From: Pseudomonadota bacterium
Lineage (GTDB): Bacteria; Pseudomonadota; Gammaproteobacteria; Burkholderiales; Burkholderiaceae_C
Direction: 5' to 3'
Assembly (NCBI GenBank): GCA_023396625.1
Contig: JAEWVY010000277.1
Coordinates: 1-8,537 of the forward strand
DNA: 8,537 nt
Both the position numbers and the translations under genes were made by a program. The notes under the pieces are model-generated. The model worked only from the letters and a program-made list of their open reading frames with translations. It was not told the origin of the DNA and did not search any database. Below are positions 1 to 6,079 of this stretch, one piece after another. Position 1 is the first letter of the stretch. Each line of letters begins with the position of its first letter.

Positions 1-48
1 GCGCAGCACGGGCTGTCGGTCGACCTCGGAGGTTTCGGGAAACGTCAT
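1..48 (-). CDS. Possible N-terminal fragment of a divergent gene (partial)
   Basis: Reading leftward, an ATG at 48-46 opens a frame that stays open to the window edge and gives MTFPETSEVDRQPVLR. The codons end mostly in G or C, as in the neighbouring genes. There is no convincing Shine-Dalgarno sequence upstream. The fragment is too short to identify. Its divergent position beside an Old Yellow Enzyme gene would suit a regulator gene, but that is a guess from context only. It could also be a chance open frame. Confidence 0.3.
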   Translation of the reverse strand, partial: MTFPETSEVDRQPVLR

Positions 49-87
49 GGTGGGGCGGGCCTCGGGGCGTGGGCGGGTCGCCGCATT

Positions 88-116
88 TTGCGGGAAAGCC
101 CCGAACTGTGTACGCT
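88..116 (+). promoter_or_regulatory. Candidate sigma70-type promoter for the OYE gene
   Basis: A -35-like TTGCGG at 88-93 and a -10-like TACGCT at 111-116 are separated by 17 bp. They would start transcription near 123, leaving a leader of about 39 nt before the ATG at 162. Both hexamers match the consensus only partly. I saw no clear operator dyad, so regulation of the gene is not visible here. Confidence 0.35.
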
Positions 117-161
117 AAGGCCTGTTCAACACCCGACCCACGCCCTTCAGCAGGTTCCGCC

Positions 162-1268
162 ATGTCCAAGCTTTTCACGCCTTTTCAGATGGGTGCCCTG
201 TCGCTGGACAACCGCGTCGTCATGGCACCGCTCACGCGCAACCGCGCGCCCGATGCCGTGCCCACCGCCCTGATGGCCACCTATTACAGCCAGCGCGCCA
301 GCGCGGGCCTGCTGATCACCGAGGGCACGGCCATCAGCCCACAGGCGCAGGGCTACGCCGATGTGCCCGGCCTCTACAGCACCGAGCAGCTCGATGGCTG
401 GCGACACGTCACCCAGGCGGTGCACGACGCCGGCGGCAAAATCGTCGTGCAGTTGTGGCATGTCGGCCGCGTCTCGCATGTGAGCCTGCAGCCGCACAAC
501 CAGCTGCCGGTGGCCCCGTCGGCCATTCGCGCGCACACCCGGACGGTGCTGATCCACGATGGCGTCCCCGGCTTCGTGGACACCTCCACGCCCCGCGCAC
601 TCGACCCCAGCGAGATTCCCGGCATCGTGCAGGACTACCGACATGCGGCGCGCAACGCCATCGATGCGGGCTTCGATGGCGTGGAAATCCACGCCGCCAA
701 CGGCTACCTCATCGACCAGTTCCTCAAGACGGGCGCCAATCACCGCGCCGACGACTACGGCGGCAGCGTCCGCAACCGTGCGCGCTTTCTGCTGGAGGTG
801 GCCCGCGCCGTCACCGAGACCGTGGGCGGCGGACGCACCGGCATCCGGCTCTCGCCCGTGACCCCGGCCAACGACATCCACGACGCCCATCCACAACCAC
901 TGTTCGAGCATGTGGTGCGACACCTCGCGCCGCTGGACTTGGCCTACATCCATGTCATCGAGGGCGCCACCGGCGGCCCACGCGACATCGCCGACCGCCC
1001 CTTCGACTACGCCGCGCTGCGGGCGGCCTGGCGCGAGGCCGGTGGCGCGGGCGGCTGGATCGTCAACAACGGCTATGACCTGGCGCTCGCGGAAAAGGCG
1101 CTCGGCGAAGGCGCCGACGCGGTGGCCTTCGGGCGCGCGTTCATCGCCAACCCCGACCTGGTGCGACGACTGCGGCTCAACGGCCCCTTCAACACCCCCG
1201 ACCGCGCCACGTACTATGGCGGCGGTGCGCCCGGGTACACGGATTACCCGGTGCTCGCGCCGGCCTGA
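162..1268 (+). CDS. nemA: Old Yellow Enzyme family alkene reductase (NemA/XenB-like)
   Basis: This is a 368-residue FMN-dependent, NAD(P)H-using ene-reductase of the Old Yellow Enzyme family. Members reduce the C=C bond of electrophilic enones and maleimides and often attack nitro compounds; they act as cytoplasmic detoxification enzymes. The single TIM-barrel domain fills the protein. Visible family landmarks are APLTR at 22-26 (the FMN-tuning Thr is T25), QLWHVGR at 97-103, the substrate-binding pair H177/N180 in HAANGYL with catalytic Tyr Y182, the NHR..DYGGS..NRARF stretch at 193-209, and AFGRAFIANPDL near the C-terminus for phosphate binding. The His/Asn pair resembles OYE1 and XenB rather than the His/His pair of PETN reductase. 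I chose ATG 162 because MSKLFTPFQMG is the normal N-terminus and AGCAGG lies 7 bp upstream. An upstream in-frame start at 69 would add 31 unrelated residues and lies before the candidate promoter. The gene converges on the hemerythrin gene with a 32-bp gap and no obvious terminator. The family is secure; the exact substrate and the nemA symbol are less so. Confidence 0.88.
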   Translation: MSKLFTPFQMGALSLDNRVVMAPLTRNRAPDAVPTALMATYYSQRASAGLLITEGTAISPQAQGYADVPGLYSTEQLDGWRHVTQAVHDAGGKIVVQLWHVGRVSHVSLQPHNQLPVAPSAIRAHTRTVLIHDGVPGFVDTSTPRALDPSEIPGIVQDYRHAARNAIDAGFDGVEIHAANGYLIDQFLKTGANHRADDYGGSVRNRARFLLEVARAVTETVGGGRTGIRLSPVTPANDIHDAHPQPLFEHVVRHLAPLDLAYIHVIEGATGGPRDIADRPFDYAALRAAWREAGGAGGWIVNNGYDLALAEKALGEGADAVAFGRAFIANPDLVRRLRLNGPFNTPDRATYYGGGAPGYTDYPVLAPA

Positions 1269-1300
1269 GTTTCAGACAAGGGCCGATCGACGCCCGCCCC

Positions 1301-1885
1301 TCACGCCTCGCCGAGCCCGATGGGCGACGGCGCCTTCATCACGATGCGGGTAAACAGCCGATCGTAGGCCGGGTCGGGCGGGTACTTGCCCGTGAGCGGG
1401 TCGCAGTTTTTCTCGAACGCGGCATCGAGTTCCCCCCACTCGGCTGGCGTCAGCACTTTTTCGGCCTCGGGCAGGATCACGCTCTCTTCCAGGCGCATGT
1501 GCTCCAGATAGAACTCCACGTAGCGGCTGAACGCTTCCATGAACGGCTGGCGGCGCGGTTCGCCAAGCAGTTCCCAGGCCTGCAGGAGATGCTGCACCTC
1601 GCGAACCGACTTCTCGCCATTGACATGGTCGCGCTCCAGCCGGTCGATCGCGTCCGCCACCTGCGGCGCACTGCGCGCCACCTGTGGGAACAGCAGCTCG
1701 GATTCCTTGGGATGGTGCAAGCGCTCCGGAAACTCGTCGATGTAGAACAGCATGGCGCGCAGCACATCGAAAAAGTTCTGCGGGTTGTCCCCGGGGCCTC
1801 GCTCGGCCATCATGCGCATGGACTGGAGCATGGCGGCAAGCGACGAATGTTCGTCACGGATGATCTGCAGACTGGTGTGCTTCAT
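1301..1885 (-). CDS. Hemerythrin HHE-domain cation-binding protein
   Basis: This is a 194-residue cytoplasmic helical protein with the non-haem di-iron hemerythrin fold. Candidate iron ligands are spaced as in HHE proteins: H13 in RDEH, H57/H58 with E61 in HHPKE, H87 and E91 in HVNGE, and H129 with E133 in HMRLE. Bacterial HHE proteins bind O2 or NO, store or sense iron, or help repair iron-sulfur centres; the sequence does not say which. No extra DNA-binding or signalling domain is present. The start at 1885 is preferred because CGGAGA precedes it at good spacing. An upstream in-frame ATG at 1924 would fall inside the predicted -10 element, before the transcription start. The gene lies 80 bp downstream of copA on the same strand but has its own FNR/ANR-type box in the gap. 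That suggests induction at low oxygen, with some read-through from copA also possible. Confidence 0.87.
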   Translation of the reverse strand: MKHTSLQIIRDEHSSLAAMLQSMRMMAERGPGDNPQNFFDVLRAMLFYIDEFPERLHHPKESELLFPQVARSAPQVADAIDRLERDHVNGEKSVREVQHLLQAWELLGEPRRQPFMEAFSRYVEFYLEHMRLEESVILPEAEKVLTPAEWGELDAAFEKNCDPLTGKYPPDPAYDRLFTRIVMKAPSPIGLGEA

Positions 1886-1919
1886 GGCGTGTCTCCGGGC
1901 GGGTCTTGTCAAGCGTTCG

Positions 1920-1961
1920 AGCATGCCTGCAAAGGCCGCGCGGAATCCTGACGCAAGTCAA
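1920..1961 (-). promoter_or_regulatory. FNR/ANR-type promoter of the hemerythrin gene
   Basis: Read leftward, TTGACTTGCGTCAG at 1961-1948 matches TTGA-N6-TCAA with one mismatch in the second half-site. A -10-like CATGCT (3 of 6 matches) lies at 1925-1920, exactly where it should be if the box is centred at -41.5. The predicted start is near 1913, giving a leader of about 28 nt that contains the Shine-Dalgarno sequence. The box begins 4 bp beyond the copA stop codon. Confidence 0.5.
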
Positions 1962-1965
1962 GTTT

Positions 1966-4233
1966 TCACACTTTAGCGGCCCCGGAGGCTTTGGGCCGCC
2001 AGCGCCGCAGCAGCAAGGCATTGGCCATGACGCTCACCGAACTCATGGCCATCGCCGCGCCCGCCACCACCGGGTTGAGGAAGCCCAGCGCGGCCAGCGG
2101 AATGCCCGCCACGTTGTAGGCAAAGGCCCAGAACAGGTTCTGCCTGATCTTCGCCACGGTGCGACCGGAAATATCGAGCGCGGCCAGCACCAGACCGACC
2201 TCGCCGCGCATCAGCGTGATGCCTGCCGCGTGCATCGCCACGTCCGTGCCGCTGCCCATGGCCAGCCCCACGTCCGCCGCCGCCAGGGCAGGGGCGTCGT
2301 TGACGCCGTCGCCGACCATCGCCACGACATGGCCCGTCGGTCCCGGCCGGGCATCCGCCTCACCGCCTTGCCTGAGCGCGGCCACCCGCTCCGCCTTGTC
2401 GCCGGGAAGCACCTCGGCCAGCACCTCCCCGGCCTCGGGCCGCAAGCCCAGACGGCGCGCCATGGTTTCGGCGGCGGCGCGGTTGTCACCCGACATCATC
2501 ACGACCCGGATGCCCCGGTCCCGCAACGCCTGCAATGCCTCGCGCGCGCCAGGCTTGGGCTCGTCCCCGAAAGCCAGCAACGCCTGCACGGCCAACCCAC
2601 CCTCGTGGCGTCGCAGCAGCGCCGACACAGTCGCCCCCTGCTGGCGCAGTTCGGCGGCGGAGTCGGTCAGCGCGCCGAGTCCGACACCCAGTTCCTCCAG
2701 CCAGCGCAGGCTGCCGACGAGCCAGGTTTCACCCTCCACTTCGCCTTCGGCACCCCGCCCCGGGACCGCCAGCATGCGCTGCGGCGCCAGAACAGGAAGT
2801 CCCTGCGCCTGCGCCGCCGCCACCACAGCGCGCGCCAGCGGATGCTCGCTGCCGCTTTGCAGACTGGCCGCCGTGCGCATCGCCGCATCGGCATCCACGC
2901 CCTGCGCAACCCGCAACGCGGTCAGGCGCGGCCGCCCCACCGTCAGTGTCCCGGTCTTGTCGAACACCACGGTATCCACCTTGTGCGCCAGCTCCAGGGC
3001 CTGCGCATCCTTGATCAGGATCCCATGCCGCGCCGCCACGCCCGTGCCCGCCATGATGGCCGCGGGCGTCGCCAGCCCCAGCGCGCAGGGGCAGGCGATC
3101 ACCAGCACCGCGACCGCATTGATCACCGCCACCTGAAAGGGCGCGTCCGCCCCGAGCCACCAGCCCAGCAAAGTGAGCAGCGCAATGCCCAGCACCACCG
3201 GCACGAACACCGCCGCCACCTGATCGACCAGCCGCTGGATCGGCGCCTTGGCCGCCTGGGCATCCTCGACCAGCCGGATGATGCGCGCCAGCACCGTCTC
3301 GCTGCCCACCGCGCCCACCTGCATGAGCACACGGCCGTCCCCATTGATCGCGCCGCCCGTGAGTGGATCGCCGGCGTCCCGGGACACCGGCAACGCCTCG
3401 CCTGTCAGCATGGATTCGTCCACCTGGGTCTGGCCTTCGAGCACCACGCCATCGGCCGGAAACCGCTCGCCCGGCCGGACCACGAGCCGGTCGCCGACCA
3501 GCACCTCGGCCACGGGCACATCCACCTCGCCGTCGACACCGATCAGGTGCGCCTGCTCGGGCCGCAGGGCATGCAAGGCGCGGATCGCCGCGGTCGCCTG
3601 CCGCTTGGCCCGGCCCTCCAGCCATTTGCCGAGCAGCACAAGCGTCACCACCACGGCGGAACCTTCGAAATACAGATGCGCCATGGTGCCGGCTTCCGCC
3701 GTAAGCCACAGCCACACCGACAGCAGCCAGCCCGCCGTGGTGCCAATCGCCACCAGCAGATCCATGTTGCCGGTCAACGCCCGCGCCGCATGCCAGCCCG
3801 CCTTGTAGAAGCGCGCGCCAAGAATGAACTGCACCGGCGTGGCCAGCGCGAACTGCAGCCAGGCGGGCAGCATCCAGTGCCGGCCAAGCAGGTCGCCGAT
3901 CATCGGCATCACCAGCGGTGCCGAAAGCAGCAAGCCGGCCGCGACCGGCCCGAAACCCGCCCAGGGAGACCCTTCCGCCAGGGTTTCCATCTGCGCCGGT
4001 GTGCGCGGCTCGTAGCCCGCGTCGCGCACGGCACGGCGCAGGCGCGCCTCCATTTGTTCGCCAGGCCGGTAGATCACCCGCGCCGACTCCGTGGCCAGGT
4101 TCACGCTCGCTTCGTCCACCCCGGGGACCTTCCGGAGCGCGCGCTCGACCCGCGCCACGCAAGAGGCGCATGTCATGCCGCCAATCCCCAGATCGAGGGA
4201 ACAAGAAGAAACCGTGTCGTTCATGGTGCTCAT
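1966..4233 (-). CDS. copA: Copper(I)-exporting P1B-type ATPase CopA
   Basis: This 755-residue inner-membrane ATPase pumps Cu(I), and usually Ag(I), out of the cytoplasm. Domains in order: one N-terminal HMA metal-binding domain with GMTCASC (C22, C25); the first membrane helices; an actuator domain with TGEALP at 278-283; the ion-translocating CPC at 381-383 in ACPCALGLATP; the phosphorylation site DKTGTLT with D425; the HP locus SGSEHPLARAV around 461-470; and the hinge GDGVNDAP at 641-648. The Cu(I)-type YN (706-707) and M-x-M-S-S (728-732) motifs in the last two helices mark subgroup P1B-1. A short Gly/Pro-containing insertion at about 622-634 precedes the hinge. ATG 4233 or ATG 4224 (752 residues) is the likely start. 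In-frame ATGs at 4257 and 4260 lie inside the promoter spacer, upstream of the predicted transcription start. Divergent copZ-cueR and the CueR-type operator indicate copper-induced expression. The long rightward open frame over this gene is a GC-driven shadow. Confidence 0.96.
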   Translation of the reverse strand: MSTMNDTVSSCSLDLGIGGMTCASCVARVERALRKVPGVDEASVNLATESARVIYRPGEQMEARLRRAVRDAGYEPRTPAQMETLAEGSPWAGFGPVAAGLLLSAPLVMPMIGDLLGRHWMLPAWLQFALATPVQFILGARFYKAGWHAARALTGNMDLLVAIGTTAGWLLSVWLWLTAEAGTMAHLYFEGSAVVVTLVLLGKWLEGRAKRQATAAIRALHALRPEQAHLIGVDGEVDVPVAEVLVGDRLVVRPGERFPADGVVLEGQTQVDESMLTGEALPVSRDAGDPLTGGAINGDGRVLMQVGAVGSETVLARIIRLVEDAQAAKAPIQRLVDQVAAVFVPVVLGIALLTLLGWWLGADAPFQVAVINAVAVLVIACPCALGLATPAAIMAGTGVAARHGILIKDAQALELAHKVDTVVFDKTGTLTVGRPRLTALRVAQGVDADAAMRTAASLQSGSEHPLARAVVAAAQAQGLPVLAPQRMLAVPGRGAEGEVEGETWLVGSLRWLEELGVGLGALTDSAAELRQQGATVSALLRRHEGGLAVQALLAFGDEPKPGAREALQALRDRGIRVVMMSGDNRAAAETMARRLGLRPEAGEVLAEVLPGDKAERVAALRQGGEADARPGPTGHVVAMVGDGVNDAPALAAADVGLAMGSGTDVAMHAAGITLMRGEVGLVLAALDISGRTVAKIRQNLFWAFAYNVAGIPLAALGFLNPVVAGAAMAMSSVSVMANALLLRRWRPKASGAAKV

Positions 4234-4240
4234 GCCTCGC

Positions 4241-4271
4241 AGTTTGGAGCTTCCCATCATGGCAAGGTCAA
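4241..4271 (-). promoter_or_regulatory. CueR-type promoter of copA
   Basis: Read leftward, there is a -35 TTGACC at 4271-4266, then exactly 19 bp, then a -10-like CAAACT at 4246-4241. The over-long 19-bp spacer is the hallmark of MerR-family activated promoters. It carries the dyad ACCTTGCC...GGGAAGCT, centred on 4258, whose -10-side arm is degenerate. The layout matches the Escherichia coli copA promoter as I know it. Transcription should start at about 4235-4233, at or next to the first usable ATG. Confidence 0.85.
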
Positions 4272-4322
4272 GCCGCTCGCCACGCAGACCCTGATGCCGA
4301 TAGGGTTGCCGGCGGCCTGGTC

Positions 4323-4353
4323 TTGACCTTCCCTCCATGGCAAGGTTCAGACT
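4323..4353 (+). promoter_or_regulatory. CueR-type promoter of copZ-cueR
   Basis: A -35 TTGACC at 4323-4328 is followed by a 19-bp spacer and a -10-like CAGACT at 4348-4353. The spacer region holds a near-perfect dyad, ACCTTCCC at 4326-4333 and GGCAAGGT at 4339-4346, centred on 4336. This fits activation by Cu(I)-bound CueR. Transcription should start near 4360, giving a leader of about 30 nt with a normal ribosome binding site. Because cueR is in the transcript, the regulator would control its own synthesis. Confidence 0.87.
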
Positions 4354-4389
4354 ATGCTTTATCTTGGACTCCAGCCAAAGGACCTCATC

Positions 4390-4587
4390 ATGAATCAGAA
4401 CTTCACCGTGACCGGCATGACCTGCGGCCACTGCGAAAAGGCCGTCACGCGCGCCCTCAAGCAGGTCGACCCGCAGGCCGACGTCCGGATCGACCGAGAA
4501 AAAAACCTCGTTCAGGTCGAGTCGAGCCGGCCACGCGAGGTCTTGGCCGCCGCCATCGCCGAAGAAGGTTATGGCGTCGCAGCCTGA
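4390..4587 (+). CDS. copZ: Copper chaperone CopZ (single HMA domain)
   Basis: This 65-residue cytoplasmic protein is a single heavy-metal-associated (HMA) domain with the Cu(I)-binding loop GMTCGHC (C12, C15 in the 65-residue form). The conserved EEGYGV stretch near the C-terminus supplies the usual copper-site Tyr region. CopZ-like proteins bind Cu(I) and pass it to the ATPase CopA and to regulators. The start at 4390 is set by AAAGGA at 4377-4382, 7 bp upstream; a further in-frame upstream ATG lies at the predicted transcription start and has no ribosome binding site. The last 17 bp overlap the start of cueR, so the two are translated from one message and probably coupled. The promoter is the CueR-type site at 4323-4353. 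Confidence 0.94.
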   Translation: MNQNFTVTGMTCGHCEKAVTRALKQVDPQADVRIDREKNLVQVESSRPREVLAAAIAEEGYGVAA

Positions 4588-5062
4588 GGCCCGCGACGCA
4601 CCCGAGGACGAAACCGCTGACCTGGAACAGCGGATATTCCCGGTTCCCATCGGCGAAGCCGCGCGCCTGTCGGGGGTATCCGCCAGGATGCTCCGTCACT
4701 ACGAATCGCTGGGCCTGCTGGGCCGGGTCGGCCGTACGGATGGGGGCTACCGCCAATACACCGCCGCCGACGTGCACACCCTGCGCTTCGTCAGGCGCGG
4801 CCGGGACCTGGGATTCTCGATGGCGGAAATCAGCGAACTCGCCAGCCTGTGGCGCAGTCAGCACCGCGCCAGTGCCAGCGTCAAGCAGATCGCGCAAAGA
4901 CACATGGCCGCCCTGGCCACACGCATTGCGGCCATGCAGGCCATGCAACGCAGCCTGCATACGCTGGTGCGGCAGTGTCATGGCGACAGCCGACCGGATT
5001 GCCCCATCCTCGACGACCTGGCGGGCACGCCCACCGGGACTCGCCACCCGGCCGGAACCTGA
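4571..5062 (+). CDS. cueR: MerR-family Cu(I)-responsive regulator CueR
   Basis: This 163-residue dimeric activator bends MerR-type promoters with over-long spacers when Cu(I), Ag(I) or Au(I) binds. The winged helix-turn-helix runs from about 26 to 95 (IGEAARLSGVSARMLRHYE...GGYRQYT). A long dimerisation helix follows, then the metal-binding loop C136-H-G-D-S-R-P-D-C144 ending in PILDDLAG. The two Cys are 8 residues apart, as in E. coli CueR (C112/C120). S101 in RASASVK aligns with the Ser that marks monovalent-metal sensors, where Zn and Hg sensors carry Cys. The protein has an acidic N-terminal extension of about 25 residues before the usual IGEAARLSG start, encoded partly in the overlap with copZ. 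AAGG lies only 2 bp before the ATG, so translation probably depends on coupling to copZ. Likely targets are the two promoters at 4241-4271 and 4323-4353. Confidence 0.94.
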   Translation: MASQPEARDAPEDETADLEQRIFPVPIGEAARLSGVSARMLRHYESLGLLGRVGRTDGGYRQYTAADVHTLRFVRRGRDLGFSMAEISELASLWRSQHRASASVKQIAQRHMAALATRIAAMQAMQRSLHTLVRQCHGDSRPDCPILDDLAGTPTGTRHPAGT

Positions 5063-5071
5063 CTTGACGCC

Positions 5072-5113
5072 ATGACCAAAGTCAATGACCATTCATTCGC
5101 TGGCGCGTCCAAT
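5072..5113 (+). promoter_or_regulatory. FNR/ANR-type promoter of the DUF2892 gene
   Basis: ATGACCAAAGTCAA at 5072-5085 matches TTGA-N6-TCAA with one mismatch in the first half-site. TCCAAT at 5108-5113 (4 of 6 matches to TATAAT) is at the exact spacing for a box centred at -41.5. Transcription would start near 5120, leaving a leader of about 26 nt with a strong Shine-Dalgarno sequence. The region also holds a 6-bp inverted repeat, TGACTT (5060-5065) and AAGTCA (5079-5084), overlapping the cueR stop; its meaning is unclear. Confidence 0.48.
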
Positions 5114-5145
5114 ACCGTTCATCCCATCTTTTGAAAGGAATCACC

Positions 5146-5343
5146 ATGAAAACCAACGAGGGCGGTATCGACCGCATCCTGCGCATCGTCGTCGGCCTGG
5201 CATTGTTGGGCCTCATGTACACCGGCAACATCGGCGTATGGGGCTGGATCGGCGTGGTTCCGCTGGTCACGGGGCTGGTGGGCTGGTGCCCTCTCTACAC
5301 CATGCTGGGCTTCAACACCTGCCCCATGAAAAAGGCGGAATAA
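5146..5343 (+). CDS. Small DUF2892 (YgaP transmembrane-domain-like) inner-membrane protein
   Basis: This 65-residue protein starts MKTNEGGIDRILRI, the usual DUF2892 opening, and has two hydrophobic helices at about 11-27 and 31-53. Two cysteines are kept, C48 in GWCPLY and C59 in NTCP, as is typical of the family. DUF2892 is also the C-terminal membrane domain of the rhodanese YgaP; here it stands alone without a rhodanese domain. Its biochemical role is not established, and proposals involve sulfur or redox chemistry at the membrane. The ATG at 5146 follows GAAAGGAA (5133-5140) at normal spacing. A TTG at 5131 in the same frame is rejected because it overlaps that site. The gene stands alone behind an FNR/ANR-type box, suggesting low-oxygen expression. 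Confidence 0.88.
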   Translation: MKTNEGGIDRILRIVVGLALLGLMYTGNIGVWGWIGVVPLVTGLVGWCPLYTMLGFNTCPMKKAE

Positions 5344-5367
5344 GCGACCCGCGAACTTTACAGAAGC

Positions 5368-5396
5368 TTGCCGCAGCGCAATAGGTCCGATACATA
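5368..5396 (+). promoter_or_regulatory. Weak candidate promoter of the LTXXQ-protein gene
   Basis: TTGCCG at 5368-5373 and TACATA at 5391-5396 are 17 bp apart. They would give a start near 5403 and a leader of about 65 nt. Both hexamers are only partial matches. The gap 5344-5468 shows no FNR or CueR box and no clear terminator for the gene before it. Confidence 0.28.
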
Positions 5397-5468
5397 GCCC
5401 GCCGACACTTGCTTTCCACCTGTTGCCAGATCCCGCATGACAGGCCTCTTCAAGGAAAGGAAGCTGAG

Positions 5469-6035
5469 ATGAAACCCCTTCAACGACGTCTTTGGATCGG
5501 TGCCCTGCTCGTCACCGCCGGCCTCGCGGCCAGCGCGCAGATGCCCGGCCCCAATCCCGGAGGGCCGGGTGCCCCCAATCGCCCGATGATGGGCAAAGGC
5601 ATGGGCCAGGGTGACCCGGCCACCATGCAGGCCCGCCGGGCCGACAGGCACAAGGCCCGGCTGGATCAACTCAAGACACGTCTGCAGTTGACCGCCAACC
5701 AGGAAAGTGCATGGACGACCTTCGCCACCGCCATGCAGCCACCCGCCCCCTTGGTGGCCGACCGCGCCCAGTTCCGGGCCGAGATGGAGAAACTCACCAC
5801 ACCCCAGCGCATCGACAAGATGCAGGCGCTCAAGGCCCAGCGGGACGCGCAAATGACGCAGCGCGCGGACGCTGTCAAGGCCTTCTACGCCACCCTCAAT
5901 CCGGCGCAACAGAAAGTCTTCGACCTCGAGTCGCTGCGTCATGGACGTCGCGGGCCGGGTGGCGCCAAAGGCATGGGCCCGGGAATGGGGATGGACTACG
6001 GCATGGGATGGGGCGGGGGGCACTTCCGTCGCTGA
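5469..6035 (+). CDS. Periplasmic Spy/CpxP-like LTXXQ-motif protein
   Basis: This 188-residue exported protein has a Sec signal peptide (MKPLQRR, a hydrophobic core, then ASA at 21-23 with cleavage likely before Q24). The mature part is mainly helical, with the two family motifs LTANQ at 74-78 and LNPAQ at 143-147. That makes it a relative of Spy, CpxP and ZraP, periplasmic chaperones and stress or metal sensors. Both ends of the mature protein are low-complexity and rich in Met, Gly and Pro (24-50 and 162-188, with M169, M173, M175 and M179 in the tail). Met-rich tracts can bind Cu(I), which would suit the copper genes nearby, but this is inference. ATG 5469 is chosen because AAAGGAAG (5456-5463) precedes it and the signal peptide starts there; 20 upstream residues in the same frame look non-coding. 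The gene has its own spacing and no close operon partner. Confidence 0.85.
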   Translation: MKPLQRRLWIGALLVTAGLAASAQMPGPNPGGPGAPNRPMMGKGMGQGDPATMQARRADRHKARLDQLKTRLQLTANQESAWTTFATAMQPPAPLVADRAQFRAEMEKLTTPQRIDKMQALKAQRDAQMTQRADAVKAFYATLNPAQQKVFDLESLRHGRRGPGGAKGMGPGMGMDYGMGWGGGHFRR

Positions 6036-6079
6036 GCGGCTGGGACCCGAGGTCACGAAGCCCACGGCGCCCGGTGGGA

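Noticed and set aside
147..953. A leftward open frame of about 270 codons opposite the Old Yellow Enzyme gene
   Set aside because: It is a compositional shadow of the conserved TIM-barrel gene, with no ribosome binding site or recognisable product.
1886..1924. Upstream ATG at 1924 for the hemerythrin gene
   Set aside because: It lies within the predicted -10 hexamer and upstream of the predicted transcription start. The ATG at 1885 has a good Shine-Dalgarno sequence.
1906..4326. A rightward open frame of about 800 codons opposite copA
   Set aside because: It is exactly antisense to a P-type ATPase with every catalytic motif intact. Its product is Arg/His/Gln-rich with no recognisable domain, which is the usual shadow of high-GC coding sequence.
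4353..4358. TATGCT as the -10 of the copZ promoter
   Set aside because: It would give a 24-bp spacer. CAGACT at 4348-4353 gives the 19-bp spacer known for CueR promoters and the same layout as the copA site.
4234..4650. Upstream start codons for copA, extending the protein by up to about 140 residues
   Set aside because: The extension would run through both CueR operators and antisense to copZ. The HMA domain begins right after the 4233 and 4224 ATGs.
5064..5085. TTGAC (5064-5068) with GTCAA (5081-5085) as one FNR-type dyad
   Set aside because: The half-sites are far too widely spaced. The 14-bp site at 5072-5085 fits the family and the -10 position.
4457..5092. A leftward open frame of about 210 codons opposite copZ-cueR
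   Set aside because: It lies antisense to two well-recognised genes, and the product resembles nothing.
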